Numbered from the stretch's first letter, positions 27,555 through 37,024 are shown. The stretch: DNA of 40,009 nucleotides from Saccharofermentans sp. (GCA_024685135.1 JAIKWA010000052.1:1-40009), one strand, 5' to 3'. Made by a program: numbers and translations. The notes: generated by a model not told the origin, from the letters alone.

Positions 27555-28550
27555 ATGAGTATGTTAGATAAAGTAATGGCCAAGGCAAGAGCAGATGTTA
27601 AGAGCATCGTTCTTCCCGAAGGTGACGAAGAAAGAACAGTAGAAGCTGCAAGCATCTTAAACAGGGAAGGCCTTGCAAGACCTATCCTCATCGGCAGCAA
27701 GGACAAGATAGAAGCAACAGCTGCCAAGGTAGGCGCAGATATCGAAGGGATCGAGACTATAGATCCGGCAGCAAGCCCCAAGAAGGACGAATATGCAGCT
27801 CTTCTTTATGAACTTCGCAAGAATAAGGGCGTAACAGAGGAGAAGGCCGCTTCAATGGTCCAAGATCCCATGTACTACGGCATCATGATGGTCAAGACAG
27901 GCGATGCTGACGGTCTCGTATCAGGCGCCATACACACTACAGGCGACATGTTAAGACCTGCGCTTCAGATAATAAAGACAAAGCCCGAGATGAAGATCGT
28001 ATCTTCATCCTTCCTTATGGATTGTCCCAATAAGGACCTCGGTGAAGACGGTCTGCTCGTATATGCAGACTGCGTAGTAATGCCCAATCCTACAGCTGAA
28101 GAGCTCGCCTATATCGCTGTTGCCGCAGCTGATACCGCAAAGAAGCTCTGCGGCTTCGAAGAGCCCAGGGTTGCAATGCTCTCCTTCTCTTCCAAGGGAA
28201 GCGCAAAGCATGAGCTCGTAGACAAGGTGCAGCAGGCAGTAGCCATAGCTCACGAGATCGCACCGGGTCTCCTCCTCGACGGCGAGATGCAGTACGACTG
28301 CGCGATCGTTCCCGAGATCGGCAAGAGCAAGGCACCCGGAAGCCCCGTTGCAGGAAGAGCAAATGTACTCGTATTCCCAGATCTTCAGGCAGGTAATATC
28401 AGCTACAAGATCACTCAGAGGGTAGGCGGCGCAGATTGCTTTGCAGTGCTCCAGGGCCTCAATAAGCCCTGCAACGACTTGTCGAGAGGCTGCTCCGTAC
28501 AAGACATCGTAAACACTGTCGCAATGACGGCTGTTCAGGCTCAAGAGTAA
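27555..28550 (+). CDS. pta: Phosphate acetyltransferase
   Basis: SIVLPEGDEERTVEAASIL; DADGLVSGAIHTTGDMLRPALQIIKT; SSFLMDCPN. Confidence 0.92.
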   Translation: MSMLDKVMAKARADVKSIVLPEGDEERTVEAASILNREGLARPILIGSKDKIEATAAKVGADIEGIETIDPAASPKKDEYAALLYELRKNKGVTEEKAASMVQDPMYYGIMMVKTGDADGLVSGAIHTTGDMLRPALQIIKTKPEMKIVSSSFLMDCPNKDLGEDGLLVYADCVVMPNPTAEELAYIAVAAADTAKKLCGFEEPRVAMLSFSSKGSAKHELVDKVQQAVAIAHEIAPGLLLDGEMQYDCAIVPEIGKSKAPGSPVAGRANVLVFPDLQAGNISYKITQRVGGADCFAVLQGLNKPCNDLSRGCSVQDIVNTVAMTAVQAQE

Positions 28551-28630
28551 TAAAGCAGATATTAAAGTGCATTTTGATGCCGCTGTATTATAATTAATAA
28601 ATATCAAGGCATCAGGGAGGGGTTAGTGAT

Positions 28631-29602
28631 ATGTTTAATATCGGAATTTTGGGCTGCGGTAAGATCGCTGCCAAGATGGCTCAGGCCATAGGCAAGACAG
28701 AGGGTTGTCAGGTTGCGGGAGTTGCTTCAAGGGAGCGCTCAAGAGCAAAGAAATTCGCTGCCGCATATTGTCCCGACGCCAAGGTCTATACCGGCTACGA
28801 GAAGCTCGCAGCAGCAAAGGATCTGGATCTTATCTATATCGCAACACCTAATTCATACCACTACGAGCATGCCATATTGTGCATCAAGGAATATAAGAAT
28901 GTCCTCATCGAGAAGCCTTTTGCCATGAACGCAGATGAGGCAAAGAGCATCTTCGGCGAAGCCAAGAACAGGAACCTGTTCGTCTGTGAAGCCATGTGGA
29001 CATCCTTTATGCCGCTGCATCTCAAGATGCTCGAATGGATCAAGGAAGGCAAGATCGGTCAGGTTAAGTTCATCACGGGCGATCTCGGATACGATCTTAC
29101 CGAGGTGGCAAGGCTCAACGATCCCGTATTGGGAGGCGGAGCTTACCTGGATCTCGGCGTATATCCTACCAACCTCGCTATCTCTGTTATAGGAACGGAC
29201 ATAAGAGCAACACATGTTTATGCCAAGAGGCTCTCGACAGGTTGCGACAAGGATACTTTCTATAACCTCGAATCAGGCGACGGTTCCATCATCGCAGACT
29301 TCTTCGTCACAATGAGCGCTGATACCGCAAAGGACGGCTCCATCGTAGGCGAGGAGGGCAAGATCAAGATAGGCAACATCAACACATACCGCAAGATCAC
29401 TCTCCTTGATAAGAACGATCAGGTAATAGAAGAGATCGAGGCAGATAAGTCCACGGACGATTCTTATATCTATGAGATCGAAGGCTGTAAGAAGGCTATT
29501 GAAGCAGGTCTCATACAGTGCCCCGAGATGTCTTGGGATAAGACATTCAAGCTCTGTCAGATCAATGACAGCGTAAGAGCTTCAATAAATCAGTTCATGT
29601 AA
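28631..29602 (+). CDS. Gfo/Idh/MocA family oxidoreductase
   Basis: NIGILGCGKIAAKMAQAI; IATPNSYHYEHAILCIKEYKNVLIEKPFAMNADEA. Confidence 0.93.
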   Translation: MFNIGILGCGKIAAKMAQAIGKTEGCQVAGVASRERSRAKKFAAAYCPDAKVYTGYEKLAAAKDLDLIYIATPNSYHYEHAILCIKEYKNVLIEKPFAMNADEAKSIFGEAKNRNLFVCEAMWTSFMPLHLKMLEWIKEGKIGQVKFITGDLGYDLTEVARLNDPVLGGGAYLDLGVYPTNLAISVIGTDIRATHVYAKRLSTGCDKDTFYNLESGDGSIIADFFVTMSADTAKDGSIVGEEGKIKIGNINTYRKITLLDKNDQVIEEIEADKSTDDSYIYEIEGCKKAIEAGLIQCPEMSWDKTFKLCQINDSVRASINQFM

Positions 29603-29611
29603 GGAAAGCAA

Positions 29612-30142
29612 ATGACAGAATTATCACAGTCAGCCAAAAACCGTAAGAGGATCAGGTTTATAGTAAATAACGGCATAATCGCCGCTTTGTATGTGATCCT
29701 AACTTTGCCCTTTGCACAGATCGCATACGGACCTTTGCAGGTAAGGCTTGCAGAGGTCATGACAGTCCTCCCCGCATTCTCTATTGCAACAGTTCCGGGA
29801 GTCACATTGGGATGCTTTCTTGCAAACCTTCTAAACCCCAATAACTTAGGTCCTATTGATATCATCTTCGGTACACTTGCGACCCTTATCGCAGGCGTGC
29901 TCTCATACTATATCGCCAAGCCCAATAAGCTCCTCGGCATCATCCCTCCCGTCGTCGTAAACGGACTTATCGTAGGCGGCTATCTGCCGTTCCTTCTCGT
30001 AGACGGGGGATCTTCAGTTTCAGCACTTATGGTAAGCATCAGCATGCTCGAGGTTGCAGGCTCTGAAGCAGTGCTCCTCGTAGTGCTCGGCCTGCCGCTC
30101 ATACTTCTTATCAAGAAGACAAAGCTAGAGGACAAACTCTGA
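29612..30142 (+). CDS. queT: QueT family transporter
   Basis: IIAALYVILTLPFAQIAYGPLQVRLAEVMTVLPAFS; GCFLANLL. Confidence 0.88.
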   Translation: MTELSQSAKNRKRIRFIVNNGIIAALYVILTLPFAQIAYGPLQVRLAEVMTVLPAFSIATVPGVTLGCFLANLLNPNNLGPIDIIFGTLATLIAGVLSYYIAKPNKLLGIIPPVVVNGLIVGGYLPFLLVDGGSSVSALMVSISMLEVAGSEAVLLVVLGLPLILLIKKTKLEDKL

Positions 30143-30756
30143 TGTCACAGTACTTTGACCCTGATCCCATAACCACATCTGACAGGCGGATAATAGAGTA
30201 TGAATTCTCTGATATAAGGTTCAGGTTCATAACTGATTCGAATGTCTTCTCACGCAAGAATGTGGACTACGGCACGGATGCTCTCCTTAAGGAGACGGTA
30301 AAGGACTTAAGAACTCAAAGGCCTCAGTACGAGCATTTCCTGGATCTCGGCTGTGGTGCGGGCATAGTGGGAGTAGTATTGGCTTCCCGCTTCCCCAACT
30401 GCGAGATCAAGGGCTACGATGTCAATTCAAGAGCAGTAGCTCTTGCAAACGAGAACGCGGAATTTAACAAGGTAAGAGCAAGCTTTGAGCAGCTCGATAT
30501 AAACGGGGGCCTCAAAGACGGCGAGATGTTTGATGTCGTGGTCACAAACCCGCCCGTAAGAGCAGGCAAGTCCACAGTATTCAAGTTCTACGAAGAAGCA
30601 TTCGCTCACTTAAACGCGGGCGGAAGGCTCTATGTGGTATTGCAGCGCAAGCAGGGCGCAGGCTCGTCCAAGGCAAAGATAGAGGAGTTATTCGGTAACT
30701 GCGTAACGCTCGGTGTATCGGGCGGCTACCATATTATGAAAGCCGTGAAAGAATGA
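30142..30756 (+). CDS. Class I SAM-dependent methyltransferase (RsmC-like)
   Basis: FLDLGCGAGIVGVVLASRFP; VVTNPPVRAGK (NPPF-type motif). Confidence 0.88.
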   Translation: MSQYFDPDPITTSDRRIIEYEFSDIRFRFITDSNVFSRKNVDYGTDALLKETVKDLRTQRPQYEHFLDLGCGAGIVGVVLASRFPNCEIKGYDVNSRAVALANENAEFNKVRASFEQLDINGGLKDGEMFDVVVTNPPVRAGKSTVFKFYEEAFAHLNAGGRLYVVLQRKQGAGSSKAKIEELFGNCVTLGVSGGYHIMKAVKE

Positions 30757-31691
30757 TACTTCCATATCCGTTTCTCGATTCACTGATGATGTTCTTCATC
30801 TACAGCTTTATCGGCTGGGTAGTTGAGGTTATCTATTACGGCGTCACCGAAGAGCAGTTCATAAACAGGGGAATGCTCGCAGGCCCGATATGCCCCGTAT
30901 ACGGGTTGGGCTTCTATGCCGGCATATGGCTTTTCGAGCAGTTCCAGGACAATTTTCTTGTCATATTCTTCGGAACCGCTGCTGCAGCTACGACGGTAGA
31001 GCTCATAGCAGGCGTTATCCTGTACCACACCTTCCACATGAGGTGGTGGGACTATTCGGATTACAAGTTAAACTTCAGGGGATATATCTGCGCGAGATTC
31101 TTCCTGTACTGGGGTATCGCATGCTCGCTCGGTATCTATGTCCTGCACCCGATAGTAAAGTGGATCATAAGGAGTCTGAGCCGCCCGGTATTCTACATCC
31201 TTCTTGCTTTGTTTGTCATCATCCTCATATTGGATATCATCAACACCCTTGCCACTATCATCGGCTTCCAGAAGAAGGTAAGAGCCTTCAAGAAGATGAC
31301 CAGGGGCATAAGGAATGTATCTGATAAGTTAGGTTCACAGATCTACGGCGCGGTCGATACGATCGTTACGGTCAGCGAGCCTACCAAGAAGCACTACGAC
31401 GAATACCGCGCGATGGTCGCAGAGAACCGCAGGATAGAAAGCGAGCTTGCCGCAGCGCACAGGGCCAAGGAGAAGGCTTTTGCAGAGCAGTTTACGGCAG
31501 CAGAGAAAGAGTCTGTGCGTCTTGCAAAGACTGCGGCAGGCGATTCGGTAAGATCATTTACTTCATCACTCAAGAAAGGCGAGAAGCGTCTTGTAAGCAT
31601 CGTTTCCGTAGGATACGACACCGGTATACAGAAGCTCTCGACACTTGTCAGAAGACAGTCCGGCAGTGATGAAGAAGATAGAGACATCTGA
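30753..31691 (+). CDS. PF06541-type putative ABC transporter permease membrane protein
   Basis: FFIYSFIGWVVEVIYYGVTEEQFINRGMLAGPICPVYGLG. Confidence 0.8.
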   Translation: MILPYPFLDSLMMFFIYSFIGWVVEVIYYGVTEEQFINRGMLAGPICPVYGLGFYAGIWLFEQFQDNFLVIFFGTAAAATTVELIAGVILYHTFHMRWWDYSDYKLNFRGYICARFFLYWGIACSLGIYVLHPIVKWIIRSLSRPVFYILLALFVIILILDIINTLATIIGFQKKVRAFKKMTRGIRNVSDKLGSQIYGAVDTIVTVSEPTKKHYDEYRAMVAENRRIESELAAAHRAKEKAFAEQFTAAEKESVRLAKTAAGDSVRSFTSSLKKGEKRLVSIVSVGYDTGIQKLSTLVRRQSGSDEEDRDI

Positions 31692-31727
31692 TATAATTAT
31701 CGGGTAATAAATTTTAGGAGGCATTAT

Positions 31728-32606
31728 ATGTCATCAGCATGTGATTCCTGTCCCTCCAAGAGCGGCTGCACTTCAACAGAGCAGTGCCCTTCAGCGAATG
31801 GAACGGGAGAAGAGAGAAGACCTTCAGGTATCGGCAAGGAGAGCCTTGCAGAGGGTTCATCAGTTAAGACGGTTATAGGTATAGCAAGCGGTAAGGGCGG
31901 CGTAGGTAAGTCCTTCGTCACTTCTTGTCTTGCGGTAAGCCTTGCCCGCAAGGGTTACAAGGTGGGCATCATGGATGCGGACGTAACGGGCCCTTCCATT
32001 CCCAACAGCTTCGGTCTTGACGGCATGCTCGAATCAGACGGCATCAACATCATTCCTGCAGTTACTGACACGGGCATCAAGGTCGTAAGTGTCAATCTCG
32101 TATTGGAGAATAAGGAGACCCCTGTCGTTTGGAGAGGACCTGTCCTCAACTCCCTCGTAAGACAGTTCTGGGGTCAGGTAAACTGGGGAATGTTGGATGT
32201 TCTCCTCATCGATATGCCTCCGGGCACAGGTGACGTTCCTCTTACGGTATTCCAGGCTATCCCCGCAGACGGTATCATCCTGGTATCCACCGCTCAGGAT
32301 CTGGTATCCATGATAGTAAACAAGGCCCGCAATATGGCCTCCATGATGAATATCCCCGTTCTCGGCATGGTCGAGAACATGAGCTATATCAAGTGTCCTC
32401 ACTGCGGCGATATGATAAATCTCTACGGCGACGGCTCCAAGATCGAGAAATCGGCAAGCAAGATCGGTTCTACAGTATTAGACAAGCTTCCCCTCGATCC
32501 CGGGATAACCAAGATAGTTGATACGGGCAAGGCTGAGCAGATCCCCGATGATCTTTTGAGCGGTGCTTGCGATATGGTCTCATCTCTCATCGAGAAGAAA
32601 GGTTGA
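31728..32606 (+). CDS. Mrp/NBP35 family Fe-S carrier P-loop ATPase
   Basis: IGIASGKGGVGKSFVTSCLA; IDMPPGTGDVPLTV; MVENMSYIKCPHCGD; N-terminal Cys cluster. Confidence 0.93.
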   Translation: MSSACDSCPSKSGCTSTEQCPSANGTGEERRPSGIGKESLAEGSSVKTVIGIASGKGGVGKSFVTSCLAVSLARKGYKVGIMDADVTGPSIPNSFGLDGMLESDGINIIPAVTDTGIKVVSVNLVLENKETPVVWRGPVLNSLVRQFWGQVNWGMLDVLLIDMPPGTGDVPLTVFQAIPADGIILVSTAQDLVSMIVNKARNMASMMNIPVLGMVENMSYIKCPHCGDMINLYGDGSKIEKSASKIGSTVLDKLPLDPGITKIVDTGKAEQIPDDLLSGACDMVSSLIEKKG

Positions 32607-32608
32607 TC

Positions 32609-33121
32609 ATGAAGATTTCCAAGCCTCTTGCGATCCTTATCAGTCTTACGATGGTATTTGCCATTACATCCTGCGCCAAGAAGCTTAAGAGCTGTATCGG
32701 CAATATAAGCTACAGTTCTTCTGCCATCTGCATGTGCTACGAGGATGTTCCCGGCGAGTACGACGAATCCGGTGAAGCAATGCAGGGTATCGTCTATCGC
32801 GAGGTCAAGGACTTAGACGGCATCATGTCCCAGAAGGAGATGCCGGTACTCATGTATTTCTATACGACGGATAATCCGACTGCTGCGGGAATAACCGCAG
32901 GAGTCGAGGATCTTGCCGAGAGGTTTAACGGCAAGATCGTAGTTGTTGCGGTCGATGCAAGTGCATATCCGACGCTCAACACAGAGCTTAATGTAACGGC
33001 AGTGCCCGAATTCGTCTTATTCAGCGGCGGAGCCAAGGTTGCCAATTTTGGTTCAGACAGCAAATCTAATTGGACGGTAAATGACATCGTCTCATGGCTT
33101 GCAACTAACGGAATATCTTAA
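32609..33121 (+). CDS. Putative lipoprotein with thioredoxin-like fold lacking CXXC
   Basis: MKISKPLAILISLTMVFAITSC lipobox; MPVLMYFYTTDNPTAAGITAGVEDLAERFNGKIVVVAVDA...VTAVPEFVLFSGG thioredoxin pattern. Confidence 0.65.
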   Translation: MKISKPLAILISLTMVFAITSCAKKLKSCIGNISYSSSAICMCYEDVPGEYDESGEAMQGIVYREVKDLDGIMSQKEMPVLMYFYTTDNPTAAGITAGVEDLAERFNGKIVVVAVDASAYPTLNTELNVTAVPEFVLFSGGAKVANFGSDSKSNWTVNDIVSWLATNGIS

Positions 33122-33130
33122 GGAAACACT

Positions 33131-33628
33131 ATGGAAGCAGAATATATCAGCACGATAGGTCAGGATTCACACAGATTCGAAGATATCCCCGAGGGCTCTT
33201 ACAAGATCAAGCTCGCCGGCATCGATGTTGAACACACCAGACCCTTCAGCGCCAATTCGGACGGCGATGTCGTACTTCATGCCGTAACCAATGCCATATC
33301 CGGATTTACGGGTGTGAATATATTGGGCGGTATCGCTGATAAGATCTGCCTCGAGGAGGGCATCAAGGACAGCACGGTCTATCTTGAAGAAGCTTTGAGA
33401 TATATGCCCGAGGGCTCCAAGATCATCCATTGCTCGCTTACAATAGAATGCCTCGCTCCCAAGCTCAAAGGCTATATAGATGACATGAAGGGGAGTCTTG
33501 CAGGACTTCTCGGCATTCCCAAATCCTCTGTCGGCATCACCGCAACGACCGGCGAAGGTCTTACCGGCATGGGCAGGGGCGAAGGAATACAGGTCTTCGT
33601 TATATTAAGTTTCAGAAGGTATATCTGA
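33131..33628 (+). CDS. ispF: 2-C-methyl-D-erythritol 2,4-cyclodiphosphate synthase (divergent IspF)
   Basis: GQDSHRF; NSDGDVVLHAVTNAISG; ATTGEGLTGMGRGEGIQ. Confidence 0.8.
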   Translation: MEAEYISTIGQDSHRFEDIPEGSYKIKLAGIDVEHTRPFSANSDGDVVLHAVTNAISGFTGVNILGGIADKICLEEGIKDSTVYLEEALRYMPEGSKIIHCSLTIECLAPKLKGYIDDMKGSLAGLLGIPKSSVGITATTGEGLTGMGRGEGIQVFVILSFRRYI

Positions 33629-34339
33629 TCTTAAGATCTCTTTTGCCAGTGCTATATCTTCCGGCGTGGTTATCTTTATATTCGAATAACTTCCCGTACT
33701 TATCGCGACTTCTATCCCGAGCATCTCAGCAAGGGCAGTATCGTCTGTTGCAGTTATCCCGTTGGAGAGAGCATACGAATAGCATTTAACAAGAGTGTCG
33801 TATCTGAAGCCCTGCGGTGTCTGCACCGCATATATGAGACTTCTGTCGGGAGTTGATTCTGCGATGCGCTTGCCGGATTCCTCGCGCGTTATCTTGAGGG
33901 TATCCTTGACGGGAACTGATGCGACGCAGACAGGAGAAGAACTAAGTCCCGATACGACGCCTGCTATAACACCTGAAGTTACGAGGCATCTTGCGCCGTC
34001 GTGTATCAACACAAGGTCATCCGGCGCGATCTCAGGGACTATGGAAGGGATAGCAGCAACTCCGTTTGATACAGATACTGTCCTGGTATCGCCGCCTAAG
34101 ACTACGGCGCCGTTAAGAGTGCTAAAGCCATTTAAAACGGAAGCAAGCTCATCCTTTAATTCGGGAGTTGTAACCAATACGACTGATACTTTGAGCCCGG
34201 TCTTGAAGGATGCAATGGCTTCAAGTGTCCTTACTATCACGCTCTTGCCCTCTACGGGGAGCATTATCTTGGGAACTGCTGAATGCATGCGCGTTCCGGC
34301 GCCTGCCGCAGGTACTATAAACACCAGGTTATTTGCCAT
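33605..34339 (-). CDS. ispD: 2-C-methyl-D-erythritol 4-phosphate cytidylyltransferase
   Basis: FIVPAAGAGTRMHSAVPKIMLPVEGK; VLIHDGARCLV; VQTPQGFRYDTL; ATDD; ATG at 34339 after AAGGAGG. Confidence 0.92.
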   Translation of the reverse strand: MANNLVFIVPAAGAGTRMHSAVPKIMLPVEGKSVIVRTLEAIASFKTGLKVSVVLVTTPELKDELASVLNGFSTLNGAVVLGGDTRTVSVSNGVAAIPSIVPEIAPDDLVLIHDGARCLVTSGVIAGVVSGLSSSPVCVASVPVKDTLKITREESGKRIAESTPDRSLIYAVQTPQGFRYDTLVKCYSYALSNGITATDDTALAEMLGIEVAISTGSYSNIKITTPEDIALAKEILRSDIPSET

Positions 34340-34349
34340 ATAAGCCTCC

Positions 34350-35753
34350 TTAGAAGAGCATGTCACAGGCTTCGCTCAAGTTATCGGGGTAAAGCCTTAC
34401 GGTATTTGCCATGGCCTTTGCCATATCGCCGGTAAGGTCTGAGATCTCCTTCTCGAGGCTGTCTTCGACGCTCCCAGGGATAACGAGCGTGGTTATGCCC
34501 ATGCGCACGGCACTGAGGCAGCGCCTTAAGATGTAGGACACGGGCCTTATCTCGCCCGACAAGCCGACCTCGCCCACTAAAAGGTTGTTGGGCTTAACCG
34601 AGACCTCTCTTGCCGAGGATATCACCGCAGCACATACTGCGAGGTCCGTTGCAGGGTCAGATACCCGAAGCCCGCCGATGATGTTTACGAAGCAATCCAT
34701 GCTGGTTAGATTGAGCTTGAAGACCTTGTCGCATACCGCAAGGAGCATGAGCACTCTGTTGCGCTCGGGGCCGGAGGTCATGCGCTGCGCGTTAGCGTAG
34801 CAGCTCGGAGATACCAGAGCCTGCACCTCGCACATCAGGGCCTCGTTGCCCTCCATCACGGACGTAAGGCACGAGCCGGGACTGTTTATCGGCCTTCCTG
34901 CAACAAGAAGGGCAGAAGAAGAGCTTACCGGCGTAAGTCCCTTGTCCCCCATCTCGAAAAAGGCCAGCTCGTTACTCTTGCCGAATCTGTTCTTGTTGGA
35001 TCTGAGTATCCGGTATCCGCCCGTGTTATCGCCCTCGAAGGTCAGGACGGTATCGACCATATGCTCTATGGTCTTAGGTCCTGCTATTGAGCCTTCCTTG
35101 GTTATATGACCTACGAGCACTATCGATATATTGCTCGTCTTGGCGATGCGGATAAGACCCGCGGTCACTTCTCTTGTCTGAGTGACGCTGCCGGGGGTTC
35201 CCGTTATCTGCTCCGAATAAAGTGTCTGTATGGAATCTATAATGCAAAGTGCGGGCTTATTTGCCTCGATCTGCTCTTGTATCTTCTCAAACCTGGTCTC
35301 GCCACATATGAGAAAGTTGCGCTTGATCCCGAGGCGGTCTGCACGCATTCCGATCTGGGCAGGGGACTCTTCGCCAGATACATATAAGATCTCCTTATCC
35401 GTATCGTAGCTTCCGGCAAGCTGCATCAAGACAGTTGATTTACCGATGCCGGGCTCGCCTACGAGAAGGGTGACAGAGCCTTCTGTTACGCCGCCGCCGA
35501 AAAGTGCATCTAATTCCTTTATCCCTGTGGATACGCGCTTGTAGTTCTCGCGTCCTGCGTCCTTGAGCCTTACTGTCCTTGCCGAATCTGTCCAGGAGTA
35601 GACCATCTTAGGACCCTGGTCCTTCTTGGGAGCGGTATCCTTGGGAGCTTCGGTGAGTGTGTTCCATTTGCCGCAGCCGGGGCATTGTCCCATCCACCCC
35701 TGCGTCTCGTATCCGCACTCCTTACAGAAAAAAATACCGTTCTTTTTGGCCAT
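34350..35753 (-). CDS. radA: DNA repair protein RadA/Sms
   Basis: FFCKECGYETQGWMGQCPGCGKWNT zinc finger; VGEPGIGKSTVLMQL; KNRFG. Confidence 0.96.
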   Translation of the reverse strand: MAKKNGIFFCKECGYETQGWMGQCPGCGKWNTLTEAPKDTAPKKDQGPKMVYSWTDSARTVRLKDAGRENYKRVSTGIKELDALFGGGVTEGSVTLLVGEPGIGKSTVLMQLAGSYDTDKEILYVSGEESPAQIGMRADRLGIKRNFLICGETRFEKIQEQIEANKPALCIIDSIQTLYSEQITGTPGSVTQTREVTAGLIRIAKTSNISIVLVGHITKEGSIAGPKTIEHMVDTVLTFEGDNTGGYRILRSNKNRFGKSNELAFFEMGDKGLTPVSSSSALLVAGRPINSPGSCLTSVMEGNEALMCEVQALVSPSCYANAQRMTSGPERNRVLMLLAVCDKVFKLNLTSMDCFVNIIGGLRVSDPATDLAVCAAVISSAREVSVKPNNLLVGEVGLSGEIRPVSYILRRCLSAVRMGITTLVIPGSVEDSLEKEISDLTGDMAKAMANTVRLYPDNLSEACDMLF

Positions 35754-35821
35754 AAATTTATCCTCTTTGACAGTTTGTATTAGTATAGCACCTATTAAAT
35801 CTTCATTGTATTATTGAGCAT

Positions 35822-36490
35822 ATGGAAAGTCTGTCGGAGAAATGGAAGAGACTCTTAGAGCAGATCTACGACCGCGATATCAATGTCGCTCTCGTTTCTA
35901 TGTCGATAATCGGCAACCTGCTCATGTCCTTTGCCAAGCTGTTCTATGGTCTGTGGGTCAGATCGGGATGGCTTCTGTTCAACGTTGTATACGTTGTGGT
36001 TATCGGCATATTCAGATATCAGATCCTTACAAAGTATATATTCTCCAAGAAGATCCCCGATCCCTACGATTGCTACTACTATGAATTCAGAGTGCATAAA
36101 TACAGCAGCATAAGGATGCTGATACTCGGTCTTGTCTATATTGCCTGCAGCCTTCGTATGTTCTTTGTAGGTGACTGCGTTACTATACCCGGACGCTTCC
36201 TGTATTATTTTGCAGCCTTCGCGATAATCAAGCTCGCCTTTGCCTTAAGGGGCATGATGATAACGAGGAAGAGGGAAGACCCCATAGTGCGCACCATGAA
36301 GGTCGTAGGCTTTGCCGATGCGGGCGTCGCTATAGTAGAGCTCATCTACGCGGTAATGTCTTACATGAACCATCCCGCTGCCGCTCAGTACAGCAGTACG
36401 GCAGGTGTTATAGTAGCGTCTCTCATGATCGGAGGCGGCATAATCATGTTCCTGCGGAAGAAGAGCATGCCCGTCTTAGATACAAAATGA
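35822..36490 (+). CDS. Hypothetical multi-TM membrane protein
   Basis: Full-length ORF with several hydrophobic segments; no family recognised. Confidence 0.7.
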   Translation: MESLSEKWKRLLEQIYDRDINVALVSMSIIGNLLMSFAKLFYGLWVRSGWLLFNVVYVVVIGIFRYQILTKYIFSKKIPDPYDCYYYEFRVHKYSSIRMLILGLVYIACSLRMFFVGDCVTIPGRFLYYFAAFAIIKLAFALRGMMITRKREDPIVRTMKVVGFADAGVAIVELIYAVMSYMNHPAAAQYSSTAGVIVASLMIGGGIIMFLRKKSMPVLDTK

Positions 36491-36571
36491 TAAAATTAAT
36501 CGTTAATTAATAACTATTCATCCTGTTTTGGTTTATAATTTAAGCTATCAAGAACAAGGAGGATGATTACA

Positions 36572-37000
36572 ATGCCTATTTTTGCAGACACAAAGCAGAA
36601 GAATATTGCTAATTTCCAGAAGTCCATCCAGGAGAAGAAGAATACCATCAGAAGAAACTACGATGAGATCGGTCATCTCTACTATGGACAGTACAAGGAT
36701 ATCAATATCGATTGCACTAAGGATATCAATGCCAAGTGCGACGCGATCACAAGACTCAACGAAGAGATCGAAGAGTTAGAGATCAAGATCCTCCGTGAGA
36801 GAGGACTCAAGAGATGCCCCGTATGCCGTACGGAGAACAATCTCGCTTATGCTTTCTGCTTTAAGTGCGGTGCAAGATTCGACGACGAGGATTCAGTTCC
36901 CGCTCCCGAGGCTGCTCCCAAGGCTGAAGCGCCCAAGGCAGAAGAGCCTGAGGTTGAGGCTGAGGCAGAGGATACCGAAGAAGACAAGTCCGAAGATTGA
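36572..37000 (+). CDS. Coiled-coil protein with C-terminal zinc ribbon and acidic tail
   Basis: ATG at 36572 after AAGGAGG; RCPVCRTENNLAYAFCFKCGARF; acidic EEPEVEAEAEDTEEDKSED tail. Confidence 0.75.
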   Translation: MPIFADTKQKNIANFQKSIQEKKNTIRRNYDEIGHLYYGQYKDINIDCTKDINAKCDAITRLNEEIEELEIKILRERGLKRCPVCRTENNLAYAFCFKCGARFDDEDSVPAPEAAPKAEAPKAEEPEVEAEAEDTEEDKSED

Positions 37001-37024
37001 GACTTTAACAAGACTTAGATCAGG

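Noticed and set aside
28005-28607. 200-aa minus-strand ORF opposite pta
   Set aside because: Antisense shadow ORF over a clear Pta coding sequence; no RBS and no recognisable domain. The same reasoning applies to other long overlapping ORFs such as 2707-3078, 5137-5494, 21817-22533, 27266-27781 and 33795-34343.
31728-32606. N-terminal Cys cluster of the Mrp protein as a novelty
   Set aside because: C-x2-C-x5-C-x5-C-like N-termini are known in NBP35/Mrp proteins and probably bind an Fe-S cluster; not unusual enough for a finding.
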